64,000 nucleotides of DNA, from NCBI GenBank assembly GCA_002943765.1, contig PQWQ01000014.1:744001-808000 (forward strand), written 5' to 3'. Shown here in pieces: positions 12,451 through 25,774 of the stretch (positions within the stretch are counted from its first letter, which is position 1; each line of letters starts with the position of its first letter). The notes below the pieces were generated by a model that ran no database searches, had not been told where the DNA came from, and saw only the letters and a list, made by a program, of their open reading frames with translations. A program made the translations under genes and the position numbers. The DNA comes from Psoroptes ovis (lineage: Eukaryota; Arthropoda; Arachnida; Sarcoptiformes; Psoroptidae).

Positions 12451-13193
12451 TATCATTCCATGGTCATTGAATTTACATCCATGTTTTGAATTAATACAAA
12501 TGAAGAATTAATACAAATGAAGAGGGTATTATTCAATTTTCAATGTACTACAATGTAGTTGAAATTTGATTTTTAAATAAAGTTTTATTTAATTATTTTA
12601 AATATTAAATAATACTTTGATTTTATTTTATTTTCTCGGAGATGATTCAAATAAACATTTGAACATTGAGCATTATTAATCTTGTACCACTCTTGTATTG
12701 TTCGACCTGTGATTAAATGAAATTTATTCAATAATAAATTATAATTGTCTATGGTCTATTATTGTCTAGATTATTATGATTTACAGACGTAGTAAAACAT
12801 GAATACGGACTATTATTATTACCACTATTATATGTAATAATCTTCTCGGTTTCGATCTTATTGTTGTTTTCTTGCAATAAAATTTCTTGAGTGTAAATTT
12901 TCAAAGAATTCTTATTCTTATTCTCATCTTTTCTCCTAGGTATTTAGGTATTTATGAAATTTTTTTTCTCATGTTGACACCAAGCATAAAAACAAAAACA
13001 AAACTGAAAAACACTAACGCTTATAGAAGCTTATCATCATCATCATCATAATCATCATTCGATAAAGTTCAATTCAAAAATTGCATTTTGTACTGAAAAT
13101 AACGAGACGAAACGACAAAACAAGAAGATTATCTTGTCATAAATAAAACATTTTAAACAATAAGAAAAAAATAGAAATAAATACCAACATATA

Positions 13194-13274
13194 TTAGGCT
13201 GTCCGAAAAGTTCATTCCGTTTAATCGATAAAAGTTGCTCATAAAAATCGGCCATAACTTTCCGGACAGCCTAA
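13194..13274 (+). mobile_element. mariner-type 80-bp MITE, copy 9
   Basis: Type A, 81 bp, TA on both sides, with an extra A in the centre (GATAAAAG). Confidence 0.9.
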
Positions 13275-15696
13275 TAGAATAATACTAAAGAATTTCAAAT
13301 GACATGGTTGTCAATAAATGGAAAAAACTAAACAGAAAAAAAATAATAATAAACAATACATGAATTACAACTGAATTCTTTTTGTTTTTCTTTTCTTTCT
13401 TCTATTCATCATTACCCAAATATCGAAAATCCTATGCCAATAATAATAATCATAGATGGTGAGAAAAGCGAACAAAAAACAAATACTTCTTATTCTTTAA
13501 GCTTTGAAATATAATTACCATTCTTTTTCTTTGATATATCAGTTGAAAATTATTCGTGAATTCATTTTTCAACATTAACGCAGCCAAATGAAATGTGTAA
13601 TCGAGAACAACAATGGGAAATAATCGTGAATTCGGAATCGATATTTGGTACAAAAATACGAGACAAATAAAGCAACACCAGTAACCAATGATCAACAACA
13701 CAGCAACAATGATTTTCAAATGTATTTTTCATTGCTTTGCTTGCTTGCAATTGCATAGAAAATGAAATTGGAAATAAATTTTGAATTGAAAATAAAATAA
13801 AATGCAAACACACACACACATGAATACGCGATAAATACGCATAAAAGTAACGATAATAATAATAACAATAATAAATACGATTATTGAATTTGATATTGGA
13901 AAAATAATAGAAATAATAACCAAATGAATGGCAGAAATATCCCAAGAAAAACAATAAAATTTGAATCTTTTATTCTCATTTTATCATTTCCATCATTTTT
14001 CTCTATTTTGTCTTTGTTTTAATGTTTTCAATGCATTTTATTCTCATTTATTTTTCAATTCATATTCAATTCCAACAAAATGGAATAAAATGGAATAAAA
14101 TGAGGAGAAAATAAAATCACATTCACAGAATATTCGTTTTCTAAAACAGCAAATTTTTGCGAAATGAATTGATTTCAATGTGTGTGTGTGTGTGTTGATC
14201 ATAATAAAGCCCATAATATCATGATAATAATAATAATAAGAATAATTATTATTATTATAATTACCATTATTATTTTATCAACATTTCTACGATTATTATT
14301 ATTATTATTATAATCTTTATTTTTTCTATTTTTTTTTTGACCAAGAAATCTAATAAAAAACGAATATTTTTCTTCATTTGATGATAATTCTTAATTCTTA
14401 TGCAATAATAATAATAATGATAATTTTTTTTGAATTTAAATTTGATTATTCAAACTCTGTTCCAATGCCATTGCCATTATTATTATGATTATTATTTGGA
14501 CAATTATTATGATTACGTGTACTGCTGGTTGCATGAGCAAAATTGGCAAAAAATTTCTGAATATTTGAAAAAATACAATTTGTATGCAATGAAATTTTCT
14601 TCATTTTTTTCCGCCACTATTTCTTTGCGTTTTTCTTTAATTCATTTATTCGATAATTAGGAAATTAAATTACACAAACATGTTTGACATTAGTTTTTCA
14701 TTAGAAATTCTATTGAAATCGTAACAATTAGAAATTTTATAAGGGAAACAAAGGGCAAAGAACAAAACAAAACAAAATGAAATCAAACAACAGCAAAATT
14801 TCAGGAGAAAACTCATACATTTCATGTTCATTTGTATTCATGTATTACATTATTTGGTATTAATGCTAGCCATCATCATCATCATATAATTAAGGTATAA
14901 ACTATTACTGATTATGTTATAATTAAGTTGAAGAATTTTTTTTCGGGGGAAATGATCTTTGAATATATTCATTAATTCATTTGTTATATTGGTGGTTGCA
15001 TGTTCTATTTTATCGTAAGGTTTTATAGATTGTAAAATGATTTACATTAATTTTTCTTCCAATAATTTTTCCTTAAAATTTTAAAAACACAAAATTGAAA
15101 CAACATAATCAACATTTGTTTGATTGAATGCTTGCTTTAATGTTGATATTATGGTCCCCCTATTTTCTATGGGGATGAAAAAATTTTAATTTTAAAATTT
15201 TCTTAGAATTTCTTCCCCAATCAAGTTTATTTCGATTATTATTTGTATGAAAAATAATTAAACTGAACACATATACACGTATAAACTCATGTTCACAAAA
15301 ACGTGCATCGAAGAAATTGGAAAAAAGTTTATTTATTTTCAAATAAAAATAAAACTTGAAAAATAATTTAAAATATCAAGAATAAGAATTCAATCAATAA
15401 TAAAGTTTTCACCAAAAAAAAAAAAAAAAAAAATTCAAAAAAATTGAACTTCAATTTTTGATCATTTCTTCAATTCATTGTTCGTTTCGTTTAGTTTTCT
15501 GGATGGTTGATGATTACAATCATTGATTATGATGATGATGACTGATTCATGAACTTAAATTAATGTTTCATCAATGAAACAAAAAATTGAAGAAAAAATT
15601 ATTGAAAATTCAAGTCAAATAAATGAAATTTTAATGAATTAGACTGAGTGAATTAGGAAGAAATTCTCTCTCAAAATCGTTGCTTGAAACATTTCA

Positions 15697-15802
15697 CAAT
15701 TCATCTCGCTGAAGAGAAGAAGAAATTTTATTCACATAATAAGTCGGTTCGAGTCCTCTAATGCGGGACTATGCGCCGACAACATGCAATTCATCTCGCT
15801 GA
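15697..15802. repeat. GC-rich stem-loop between 16-bp direct repeats
   Basis: CAATTCATCTCGCTGA occurs at 15697-15712 and again, identically, at 15787-15802. The 74 bp between contain a two-part stem: GTCGG (15743-15747) with CCGAC (15776-15780), and inside it AGTCC (15752-15756) with GGACT (15766-15770). GGTTCGAGTCC (15746-15756) matches the pol III B-box, but there is no A-box or tRNA cloverleaf. It may be an inserted tRNA-derived scrap with its target duplication. Confidence 0.5.
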
Positions 15803-16654
15803 GGGAAAAAATAGTTTTTCAATTTTCAATTTTCGTGGTTTGAAAAATTTTTGAAAAAATTTTTTCTTCAAAAATAAGTTTAAAATACTTGAAGAAATTT
15901 CGTGGAAAACTTCGAAGAAAACATATTTTTCTCCAAAAAAAAAAAAATCCACTGAGAATAATTATGCAGCTAAACTTTTTTTTTCTTTGAAAAAAACTAA
16001 AAAAAATTCAATTAAGTTATCCCAAAGAAGAAGAATATGTAAAAAATGAATGGAAGAAGATGAAGAATACACAGATGTACTTGTGATTGGCAAGAAAATA
16101 TGAAGATATTGGTTAGTATAGATGAGTAAGATGTGTGTGTGTGTGTGTGTATGCAAGTCGACGAGCAAGCATCTACGAGAATTGAATATCTAAAATCATA
16201 TGATTATCATCATTTTTGAATTCTATTTTTGGATCATTTTCCAAGCGATAAGAAAGAAGAGAATTTCATTCATTTAAAATTCATCATTTTCAATGTATAT
16301 TTTGATTAAAATATTTTTTATTTTATTTTTTCTTATACGAAACCTTTGTATTTGGAATTGAAGTACTTTGAAGTATTCTCAGATTCTGATCTAATGAGAT
16401 GTAACATGAGTTTTGTTTTTTTCCTTGTTTTTTCATTTATTTAAATGCTCAATTCATATTTATTATTCTTAGTTGATCAAAAAAAATTTTCAATTTAAAA
16501 TATGCATTGAATGAATGAGTGGAAAAAGAAAATTGAAATATTTATGCATTCAAACTAAATTGAATTGTTGATGAGATGCAATGAGTGTAGGTGAGCTCAT
16601 ATGATGATGATTGAGCCAAAGGAAAATTGGAGAAAATTTAAAATTTAAAAAATA

Positions 16655-16734
16655 TTACGTTGTCCGGAAAGTTCTGGCCGAATTTCATGAGCAACTCTAT
16701 TGATTAAGCGGAATGAACTTTTTGGACAGCCTAA
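16655..16734 (-). mobile_element. mariner-type 80-bp MITE, copy 10
   Basis: Type A, 80 bp, TA on both sides, left end TTACGTTGTCCGG. Confidence 0.9.
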
Positions 16735-19465
16735 TAAAATAAAATAAAGTAAAAGTCATTATAATTATTTGGATTTTTTGATTTTTCAGAGTCTTGCAAA
16801 AATAATATCATTGAATTTTATAAGAATAATTCAAATATTAAATGTCAAGGGATGTTCTTTTATTTTTTTTATTTAATTCTTTCTTAGTTTTAATTTAAAT
16901 TTTTTGAAACAAAAAAAATGAAAAATTTTTCTTGAAATAAATGGTGAAATGAATGAATGTAAGAATGGAAGGAAAATCTCTTCAAATTTCATTATTAAAA
17001 TCATCATCATCATCATTATTAAATATTCAAGCACGCAAATCTTATACCAGAAATACAACATTGTCTGCATTGATGCATACTATATGGTATGTCTGATTGT
17101 TGCGTTGTTGCTGTTTTGAACCGGAGAAAAATTTAATCTCGAGGTAAAACTTTTTAAGAATTTCATTTTTTTGTTCTTTCTTATGTTCTCCCCTGCTCGT
17201 TGATTAATAGCGAAACATGGCGCAAAATTGTTTCCATGCACACACACACACACAATTATTTTACCTTTCGTTGATTTTGTAAAGATTCTTTTTTTCTTTG
17301 AATTTTTTCTCTCAAAGAAAATGTTTTTCAACTCTTTTTTTTCAAAGAAAAATTTTTTTGAATTTTCATAAATTAATATTTAAGAAACCTGGAATTTCAT
17401 TCTTAATTTTTTCAAAGTCAAAACAAAGAAAATATTGGTGAAAAGGTTGAAAGATTTTTGTTCAAAAAATTTTACAAATTTCACCAAAAATAATTACATG
17501 AGCATACAATCAATAGATACAATGAATATAATGGATGAATAATCGATTATTTTCGAATTTTTCTCAGATTTTTTTCTCAACCCTTTCAAACCTTTTATTT
17601 CAAAAATTGTTTATCTATTTTCCTAATTGATAATGCATATTGAACAAAAGGATCAAATCCTTTGCTTTCTTTGAAAAAAAAATTCTCGAAAAATTTTCTT
17701 GGAAAAAACATCTAATCATCTGTCATTTCAATACATACACATGAATGTATTGAAAATACATTGTTTATTCATTTATTATTATACATTATCATGCCCTATG
17801 ACTTTAATCGATTTCATGAACGTGAATTTTCTCTGCTTATTTTTTTAAAAACATGGATAATGTTTTTAAAATCACTGGCAAATCTATTCAATGTCATTGA
17901 CAAACAATAAAAAAAATTTTTAATTAAACTGAAAATATTTGTAATAATATACACAGAGCTTATAGCTTAGTGAAATGAATCGAAAATCAAATTTTTTTTT
18001 CGGTGTAAATCAAGTGTAAATCACCATTTTTTCAAAAATAAAATAGAAAATGAAACATCTTTGAATGCGTCAGAACAGAGAACGAGAGAAGAAAATCGAT
18101 TCAAGAAACAATAAAAAAAAAATGTTTATGTTCATCGTTTGTACACACACACACATACATATTCAAAGATAGGCGCCCAAAATATTTTCCAGGAAAAAAA
18201 ATTGTAAAAATACAAAAAAAATCATCAAATGAAAATGGGTTACACACAAGATATGGGTTTTCGATTTTTTGGGGTATATACACAAAACAAAAAAAAAACT
18301 TTTAGCATCATCATCATCATCATCACCGAAAAACATCGACAACCGATTAAGCTTAATTAAAAATGATGCTATTTAATGATGACATTATTATAATAACGAT
18401 AATAATGACGATAATGGTAATGGTATCAGTGTTTTTTATTTAATTCTTTGCTGCAAACACTTTCACACTGGTGCATTGAATGAATTAAGGCATGAATCTG
18501 CATTGAAAATATATAGAATCTGTCTATTATTTAATTTTCTAATCAAAAATCACAAGCGATTTTGTGCTTGGTATACACTGTTCCGCTATCAACTATTTGA
18601 ACAATGAATTCGTCAATGAACAATGATTTTTGTGGATTTAACATAACCCTTTTAATTTCTGAAATTATCAATACCCGTATACTATTGGAAATGACAGAGA
18701 AAATGAAAATAATTTTTAAAATTGAACAAACTGTGTTTCTATATTTAAACCAGTGTTGTATCGAAAGGAGAAATAAGACTAAATGTCATCTTGATTTCGT
18801 AAATTTTCATGTCATTTCAAAATACAAGAAAAACCAAGCAAACTGGAATAATTGACCATTGATCATGAAGAAGTATAGCAAATTATCGTCTAATTTCAAC
18901 CTTGAAACTTGTTATCAAAGCACATACACACGCACAACGATTCATGTCGAAAATTCATCGGAAACAATTTTCCGTGGAAAAGAAATTTTACGAATTTTGA
19001 TAAATGTCACGAAATTGTTTCATTTTGAGGGCCGAAGCAATTTCACGTGAAAAAAAAACTGTGAAAAATACAAATTAAAAGGAAGAAATAAGGCGAAACA
19101 CAAAGGATGTTTTAATTACATTTTTTTTTCACACTTTTTTGCCCAAGCACGCACATTTGTATGGGAGTTTTCTCCTTGATTTTCATTTCTTTGTAAATGA
19201 AACTTTAAATATTTCAAATTTCAAATGAATGAAGGGATGAAAATGTGTTTTTCCATGCCAAAACAATGGTAAATAAGGGAAAATTCAATCGATAAATTAC
19301 ATCTGTAACAATTTTTCGAGTTTGAGTTTCACTTTCATTTGATTTTAATGTTTGAAAGAAAATTGTTTTAATTTCTTTCTTTCTTTTACTCTTTGATTCA
19401 TTTTTCACAGCAATTTGATTCATTTTGATTCATTTATTTCGCATCTTCCATCACCAATGATTATA

Positions 19466-19548
19466 TTAGATTGTCCGGAAAATTTCTGACCGATTTTCAT
19501 GAAGCAACTCTATACGATTAAGCCGAATGAACTTTTCGGACAGCCTAA
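19466..19548 (-). mobile_element. mariner-type 80-bp MITE, copy 11
   Basis: Type A, 83 bp, TA on both sides; small insertions in the left arm (AAATTTCTGACC) and centre (GAAGCAAC). Confidence 0.88.
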
Positions 19549-19936
19549 TACATTCGATGTATGCTTATTCTGGAAAAAGTGTTTGAATTTTTTCCATTTT
19601 TTCTTTCAAAAAAATGCTTAAGAATTCAATGATTGTACAATAATTATTATTATTTTATTTAGCAAAATTCTTCAATTGCGTGTTGTTCTATCTGTAAGCA
19701 TATTGTTCAGGCAAGTTTTGAATCACCAAGAAAAAAAAATGAAAATCTCGGAGAAAAAAGTTCAAGTTTTTCGATTTTCAATATTTTTCTCTCCAACTTC
19801 AAAACAAATCAAAATTAAATTATGATTATTATTATTGCTGTTGTTGTTACTGTTGTTGTTGATAATTTCAAACATTTATGATATTTTTTCGCTGCGAAAC
19901 AACAACTTTTCATACATTTTGTATGGTACTGTCGTA

Positions 19937-19954
19937 CAAAAGCTATAGCTTTTG
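19937..19954. repeat. perfect 18-bp palindrome
   Basis: CAAAAGCTATAGCTTTTG is its own reverse complement. A weaker TTTTGTA/TACAAAA pair overlaps it on the left. Confidence 0.8.
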
Positions 19955-22556
19955 CTGTTGTTTGCCGATGTTGTTGTTGCATGTTTAACATGTTCAACCA
20001 AACGAATCCATTTTTGGCTGAAAATTTTTTTTAGAGAAATCTTTGATTTGATTCAATTTTTCTCTTCTTCTCTGCCCGAAGATTTTCAATGTAACTTTTT
20101 CATTTGAACATTTGTTTGTTTGTTGGCTGTTTGTTTGATGGCTGTTTGTTTGATGATGAATGAATGGTGAATCGTTGAATAGCGAATAAATGTTAAGTAT
20201 GAATCGAATGAATGAATGAATGAATCAATGAATGAAAAAATAAATAACCGAAAATCATCTTGAAACGACGATATGATGATGATTATATATGTTGAATCAT
20301 CATGTAAAACTATGATATATGAAAAAAAAAGTGAAAATCGTTGGCTGAGAAATACAAAATTGAATCAAATCTTAACAATCTAAACAACAACCAGCAAAAA
20401 ACAACTACCAGAAATCAATTATATCGATTGTTATATTTTATTATTTTCATATTTTTTTTTATTCACAATGAATTTTGACAACAGCAATAACAACAATTCG
20501 AATAATTCCAAATGATACAAGATTTCTGAAATCTGATTTCTTACAAGAACAAAAAAATTCTGATCCAATTAATATAATTTTTGTATTGTTTAGCTTCAAA
20601 TTTGGATTCAAATATAAATTTCAGGTATTTGAATACACAAATCAAATCAAATGAATCAAAACAAATCAAAATTTTTAAGTCAAAGTCGAGCAGTTTTCCC
20701 TTGATTGTTTCTTTGATTCAATCTATTCAATCAACACAATCAGAATGCTTTTGGAATGAATCCAATTGATTTGATTCAAATCGTTTGATGGTAATTAGAG
20801 AATCTTGGGGTGAAAACGATTGTAACAAAAAAAGGCGATATAAGACCAACAGAAAACAAAGCAGTTTGACCAATTTTTGCCCTCAAAATCTCTCCATATT
20901 TGCTAGTTAATGTATGAATGTTTGACAACTTTGAATATTTTATGGGGGAAAAATAAGTGAAAATAAATATGAGAAAGATTGAAATGTGCGAAAACTTTTG
21001 GCCATCTCAATGTGTACCAACACTGACAAATGAATGAAGAAAATTTCTTTTTCCATTTCGATAAAAGTTTTTCGATTCTGAAGCTGTTTTTTGGATGTGC
21101 TACGATAGCAACATCAGCAACGACAGCAGCAGCAGCAGCAGTGATGTGTCCAAAGCAAACATTATCGGCATCGACAAACAGCCAAACAAACTGACACACA
21201 TTTGCCGATGACGAACAAACACACATTGAACCAAACATTTGAATGAAAATGAAAACCGAAACTTTTTTCTTTTTCTTTGAATTCATTCATTGATTCATTC
21301 ATTCATTCATCGATTCATTCATTTTCTTTTGTCCAATCGTTTTTCGTTTGTTTCATTTCATAATTTTTATAATTTCATATATTTTTCGCCCATTTAAAAA
21401 GTGAGAAAAGAATATCGATGAGTGAAAATATGAATTGAAAATATTTCATTGAAACATTAAAAACTTATATTGGAATTAATTATAATTTGATTAAACATAT
21501 TTTTGCGCTGAACTGAAATGAAGACGAAAAGTGTTTGTATTTTGAGAGAGGGAAAATTTTTTCCCAAAAATATCACCGAATCGCCACCAAAAATATATGT
21601 TTGACCACCATTATCAAAGCCAAAACTTTGATAAAACGAATTCATCACCAATGAAGAAAGCAAAGAAAGATGGAAATAAATAAATAAATAAATGAATCAA
21701 TGAATGAATGAATGGACGAATGAATGTACGAATGAATGGACAAAAGGAAGAAATATAAATTCATTTTTCACCCAAGGAAAACACAGAAATGTAATCAATG
21801 GGAAATATTTGTTGGCTGAAAATTGAACAAATGAAAATACACACAAAATAAGAACGAACGAAGCAAACGACGTGTCAAGAATTTTATTACAATTTTTTTT
21901 CCACACAATTGTCGATTGGTTGGTTTGCTGTTTGGTAGTTGTTGGTCGGTAGATTTTCATTGAACAATTCTTCAAATCAACAAATGCTGAAGAATAGCCA
22001 AATATTAACAACTTATTTATGGATTCTTTATATTTGTTTTCTGGTGTTTTGTGTTCAATTTATCTGAAATTGAAATCTTCAATAGAATAATAATAGATTT
22101 TTATATGAGAAATGGGCGAAAAATTACCGATAATTTAATTTATCAAAATTAATTCTTGGCATCGGTTATTTTTTCTGGCTGGCCGATGCTTGAAAAAAAC
22201 CCTGGAGCATTGAATGAAATATGAATGAGTCAGTGAAGAATTGAGAATTTTAAAATTCATAACCGATTCTGAGGTCAAGAATTGCTTTGAAATGAAATTT
22301 TACTAATATTTTGGACGAAAATTTGAAAAATTTTTTCAACATTGAAAATTGCTGGGAAGATTGGAAGATGAAAACATTTTTTCAAAATTCATTTCATTCA
22401 TTCACTCATTGCAAATTCAATGGCCATCTTATTGACAACATTATTCAATAATAATAATGATAATAATAATACTAAAATGAATTTGATGTAATGTCCTAAG
22501 CGACAACAATAATAGACAATGAGTTCGACCAACCAAGGAAAAATGATTAAATTTTG

Positions 22557-22580
22557 ATCATCATCATCATCATCATCATT
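22557..22580. repeat. (ATC)n microsatellite
   Basis: Eight ATC units; GAT/ATC tracts are the commonest simple repeat in the window. Confidence 0.8.
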
Positions 22581-23480
22581 GAATTATGTAATAAAATGAA
22601 ATATACTAAGAATTAAATTAAATTAGCCGTAAAATAAGTTTTTAAGGATGAAAAATTATAAATTTAAGAATCATTAGTATTGTTGTTGAATTTACCAAAA
22701 AACAAAATAGAAGATGAGTCAAATTTAAAATTTCAAAAATTTAATTGATTCCATCAAAACATTTCAGTAAATCAATCATTTATCAATGATATCACTAATA
22801 TTCCATCATTGAATTGTGTTAATTATTTTCATATTTTTGATTGATATTTTTTTCTAATACTTCTGTCCTATGAATGACATAGATTTTGCGCCCAATTAGA
22901 ACAGAATCGATTTTACATTTTTTTAAAAATTGTGTCCAGAAACAAAAAATATTTCTCAAATCATTGACAAACGACAATATTGAACGATAATTTTGGATCA
23001 AATGATTCATTCATTGCTAATAACATTTAAAATTATTATTTTTGTTATAAAAAAAATAATTGGAAGCATATTAAGTTTAAGCAGTAGCATGGCTAAAACA
23101 ATGGCCAGAAAAAAATTGATCCAACAATTTTGTATTAATCATTTTATTTATTTATTTATTTATTCTCTCAAAAGAAAATATAATCGTCATAATAACCACA
23201 TGATATCACAAAAAATGATTGATCTATTTCTAATAACTGGTATAGACAAATATATCAAATAAAATCTATGAATTATTTTTCAATCTTCAATGATAAAGTA
23301 TTAATCGAAGAAATATCGAAATGTATTTATCCTTGAAAATGATCGAAAAATGATGATCTAATCTCATTTTTGGGGATTCTGAACATCAAAAGAAAAATGC
23401 CTGGTGGCCATTTGAAATAATTTGAACTGAGAATAAAAAAGAAACGATTTGAAATGAAAATGAATTACGTACATCGATTC

Positions 23481-23514
23481 AATTGAATTGAATTGAATTC
23501 AATTCAATTCAATT
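23481..23514. repeat. perfect 34-bp palindrome of AATTG/AATTC units
   Basis: Three AATTG units meet three AATTC units around a GAATTC centre and form an exact palindrome of 34 bp. Likely a pentanucleotide tract that inverted on itself. Confidence 0.85.
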
Positions 23515-24752
23515 CGTTATCAGAAATTGTAATCGAATAATTTTCTCCGAATTGAAAATGGGTTAATTTCTAGACCATGATCATTCTTCGAACAATGATA
23601 ATGATAAGAAAATTATAATTTCTAATTATAATTACAATTAAAATGTAACCAGTACATTACATTTACATTTATTACATTGTTATTCCCTAATTAATCAGTG
23701 TTTAATTAGAGTGAAATGGCGAATGGATGAATGGATTCTGTGTGATATCAAAACATGGTAAAAGTAAAAAGCATTGAAACATGGAATTGGCATTGAAATC
23801 AATGAGTTCAATTGTTTTATTTATTTTTTATGTTTGTTTACATTTAAACAAGCAAACAACTGACCATTATCTTTATTATTATTTAGAATCATTTTCAATT
23901 CAAAATTGATTTTATTTGTTGTTTAATTAATATAATTATTTTTTGTGAACCAAATAGAGAAGCAGTCGTATAACATCAACAAGCAGCAAACAGCAGAAGC
24001 ATCATTTATCTCAAATCTAAGGAAGAAATAGGGAAAAAATTGATAAAAAAAATTGCCAGAATCATCGAAGAATAACCAGAGAATCACTCGTTTTTTCCAT
24101 TGAATTCAATTTGAAGACAAAATAACTAAAAAACATTCAATTTCATATGAATTACATGAATTGAAAATCATTTTAAATTGAAATTTTTTTTCCCATATTT
24201 TTGCACGTAAAACGCACATATATTTTGTTCAATGAAATAAATTTATATTAATATAAATTTCTGGCATTTTTGCTCAATATTTTTCAATATTTTCATTTGA
24301 TTTCAAAATATTTTTTCTCCCAAGGTTTTTGTCTTCTTACTTTTTCAATTTTCACTGCTGCTGTTTTTTATCCTGTATTGTTTTTGTTATCAATAGACAA
24401 CCACATAGAATAACAATAATCTTGGAAATGATAATAATAATAATAATAATCAGAAAATGAAAAACCATTTGTTTTAATCTTTGAGACAAAATAAACTAAA
24501 AAAATTACAAATGGATTTCTTTTTTCTTTCTTTGGAAACAAATAAACTCTCTCAGTGTGTATTGAACTAAATATGAACACGAAATAACTACTAAGAATTG
24601 AAATGTGAATTTTCATTTTGATTTTCGGTTATTGTTTTTTCGAAATTTCAATTTTAATTCATTTCTCTTTGTGTGTTCACATTGATCATCATTGATCATC
24701 AAGCGTCATATTCTTATATTTATTTCAATTCTCTTCTTCCAAGCAAAAAGTA

Positions 24753-24832
24753 TTAGGTTGCCCGGAAAGTTCTGACCAATTTTCATGAGCAACTCTATCG
24801 ATTAAGCGAGATAAACTTTTCGGACAGCCTAA
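24753..24832 (-). mobile_element. mariner-type 80-bp MITE, copy 12
   Basis: Type A, 80 bp, TA on both sides, left end TTAGGTTGCCCGG. Confidence 0.9.
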
Positions 24833-25694
24833 TACTTTTTGTTTTGTCGGATTATTATTTATGATGATAAGATTTACTTGTTATTATCATTATTATTTTC
24901 ATTATTTTCTTATGAAAAAGAACAAAAGACAAAACAATGGAAGAAAATGCCATAAGCTTTTCATTTATTTTCCAGTTTTACTGCAGTATTTTCATTAAGA
25001 AACAAAAGCAACAAAATCAATCGAAATCGATTGATGATCGATCCTTTGTTTATTTCCATTTGAAAATAATGGAAGAAAAAATTTCGAAAAACCTGACCAA
25101 TCCAAAATGATGATGATGATCAGCTTATGATTAACTGATTTCATTTCATTTCTTTGGTCCAATTCTTTTGTTTTTGACTTTGTGTATTAACTCATTTTCA
25201 CATTTCATTTATTTCAAATTATTCTACTATATTTTCAGTGTATTTCTTTTGCTGTTTATGTCATTGTCTTGGGTTTATTTTCGGGTTTATTCCTCTGATT
25301 ATGCTTTGCAAGTGAACAAAAAGAAAAAAGCCGGCCAAATTCTTATTAGACTAAAGACTGGAAATCGACTACAACCACCCGAATGAAACATCATTGACGC
25401 ATCATTTTGTTTCACAACATTTCATTGTTTTTCGACTGATAATAATAATGATTTTAATGAAAATATAAATAATAATAATAATAATAATGGTAATAATAAT
25501 GATGATAATACTGAATGAAACAAAGAGAAAACAAAACAAAAAAAAAGTTGAATTATTAATAAAATAAACTTCGTAGAAAATAAGAGGAAACAATAATACT
25601 AATAATGATAATAATGAATACAAATATAAATCCTTCGGATATAAATCACCATAAGATTTTGTTTTTTTTTGTCGCTTTCGCCATATATTTAATA

Positions 25695-25774
25695 TTGGGT
25701 TGTCCGAAAAGTTTCTGCCGATTATATCGTAGGAAATGATGAGAAAATCGGCAAGAACTTATCGGACAACCTAA
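25695..25774 (+). mobile_element. mariner-type MITE, subfamily B, copy 13
   Basis: 80 bp, TA on both sides. The ends are those of type A but the interior differs: GTTTCTGCCGATTATATCGT on the left and AAAATCGGCAAGAACTTATC on the right, so the inverted repeat runs about 30 bp. The orientation label is arbitrary. Confidence 0.88.

Larger units (their letters stand above)
10876..24752. other. gene-free stretch, middle of the desert
   Basis: No frame carries a recognisable domain or a convincing exon. It holds four MITE copies (11938, 13194, 16655, 19466), perfect palindromes at 12423-12450, 19937-19954 and 23481-23514, a GC-rich stem-loop inside 16-bp direct repeats at 15697-15802, and ATT, GAT, GAAT and CA microsatellites. 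The 19.6-24.7 kb part has no MITE copy, the longest such gap in the MITE-bearing range. Confidence 0.6.

Noticed and set aside
13562..13954. 130-codon minus-strand ORF rich in Tyr and Phe
   Set aside because: Composed of AT-rich simple sequence and overlapping open frames in other phases; no domain.
15741..15780. tRNA gene at the GGTTCGAGTCC motif
   Set aside because: No A-box, no anticodon arm and no acceptor stem; the T-loop-like motif lacks a paired T-stem.
21697..22011. 104-codon minus-strand ORF with HSFVHSFVHSFIH
   Set aside because: The repeat comes from a GAAT microsatellite read in frame; not a gene.
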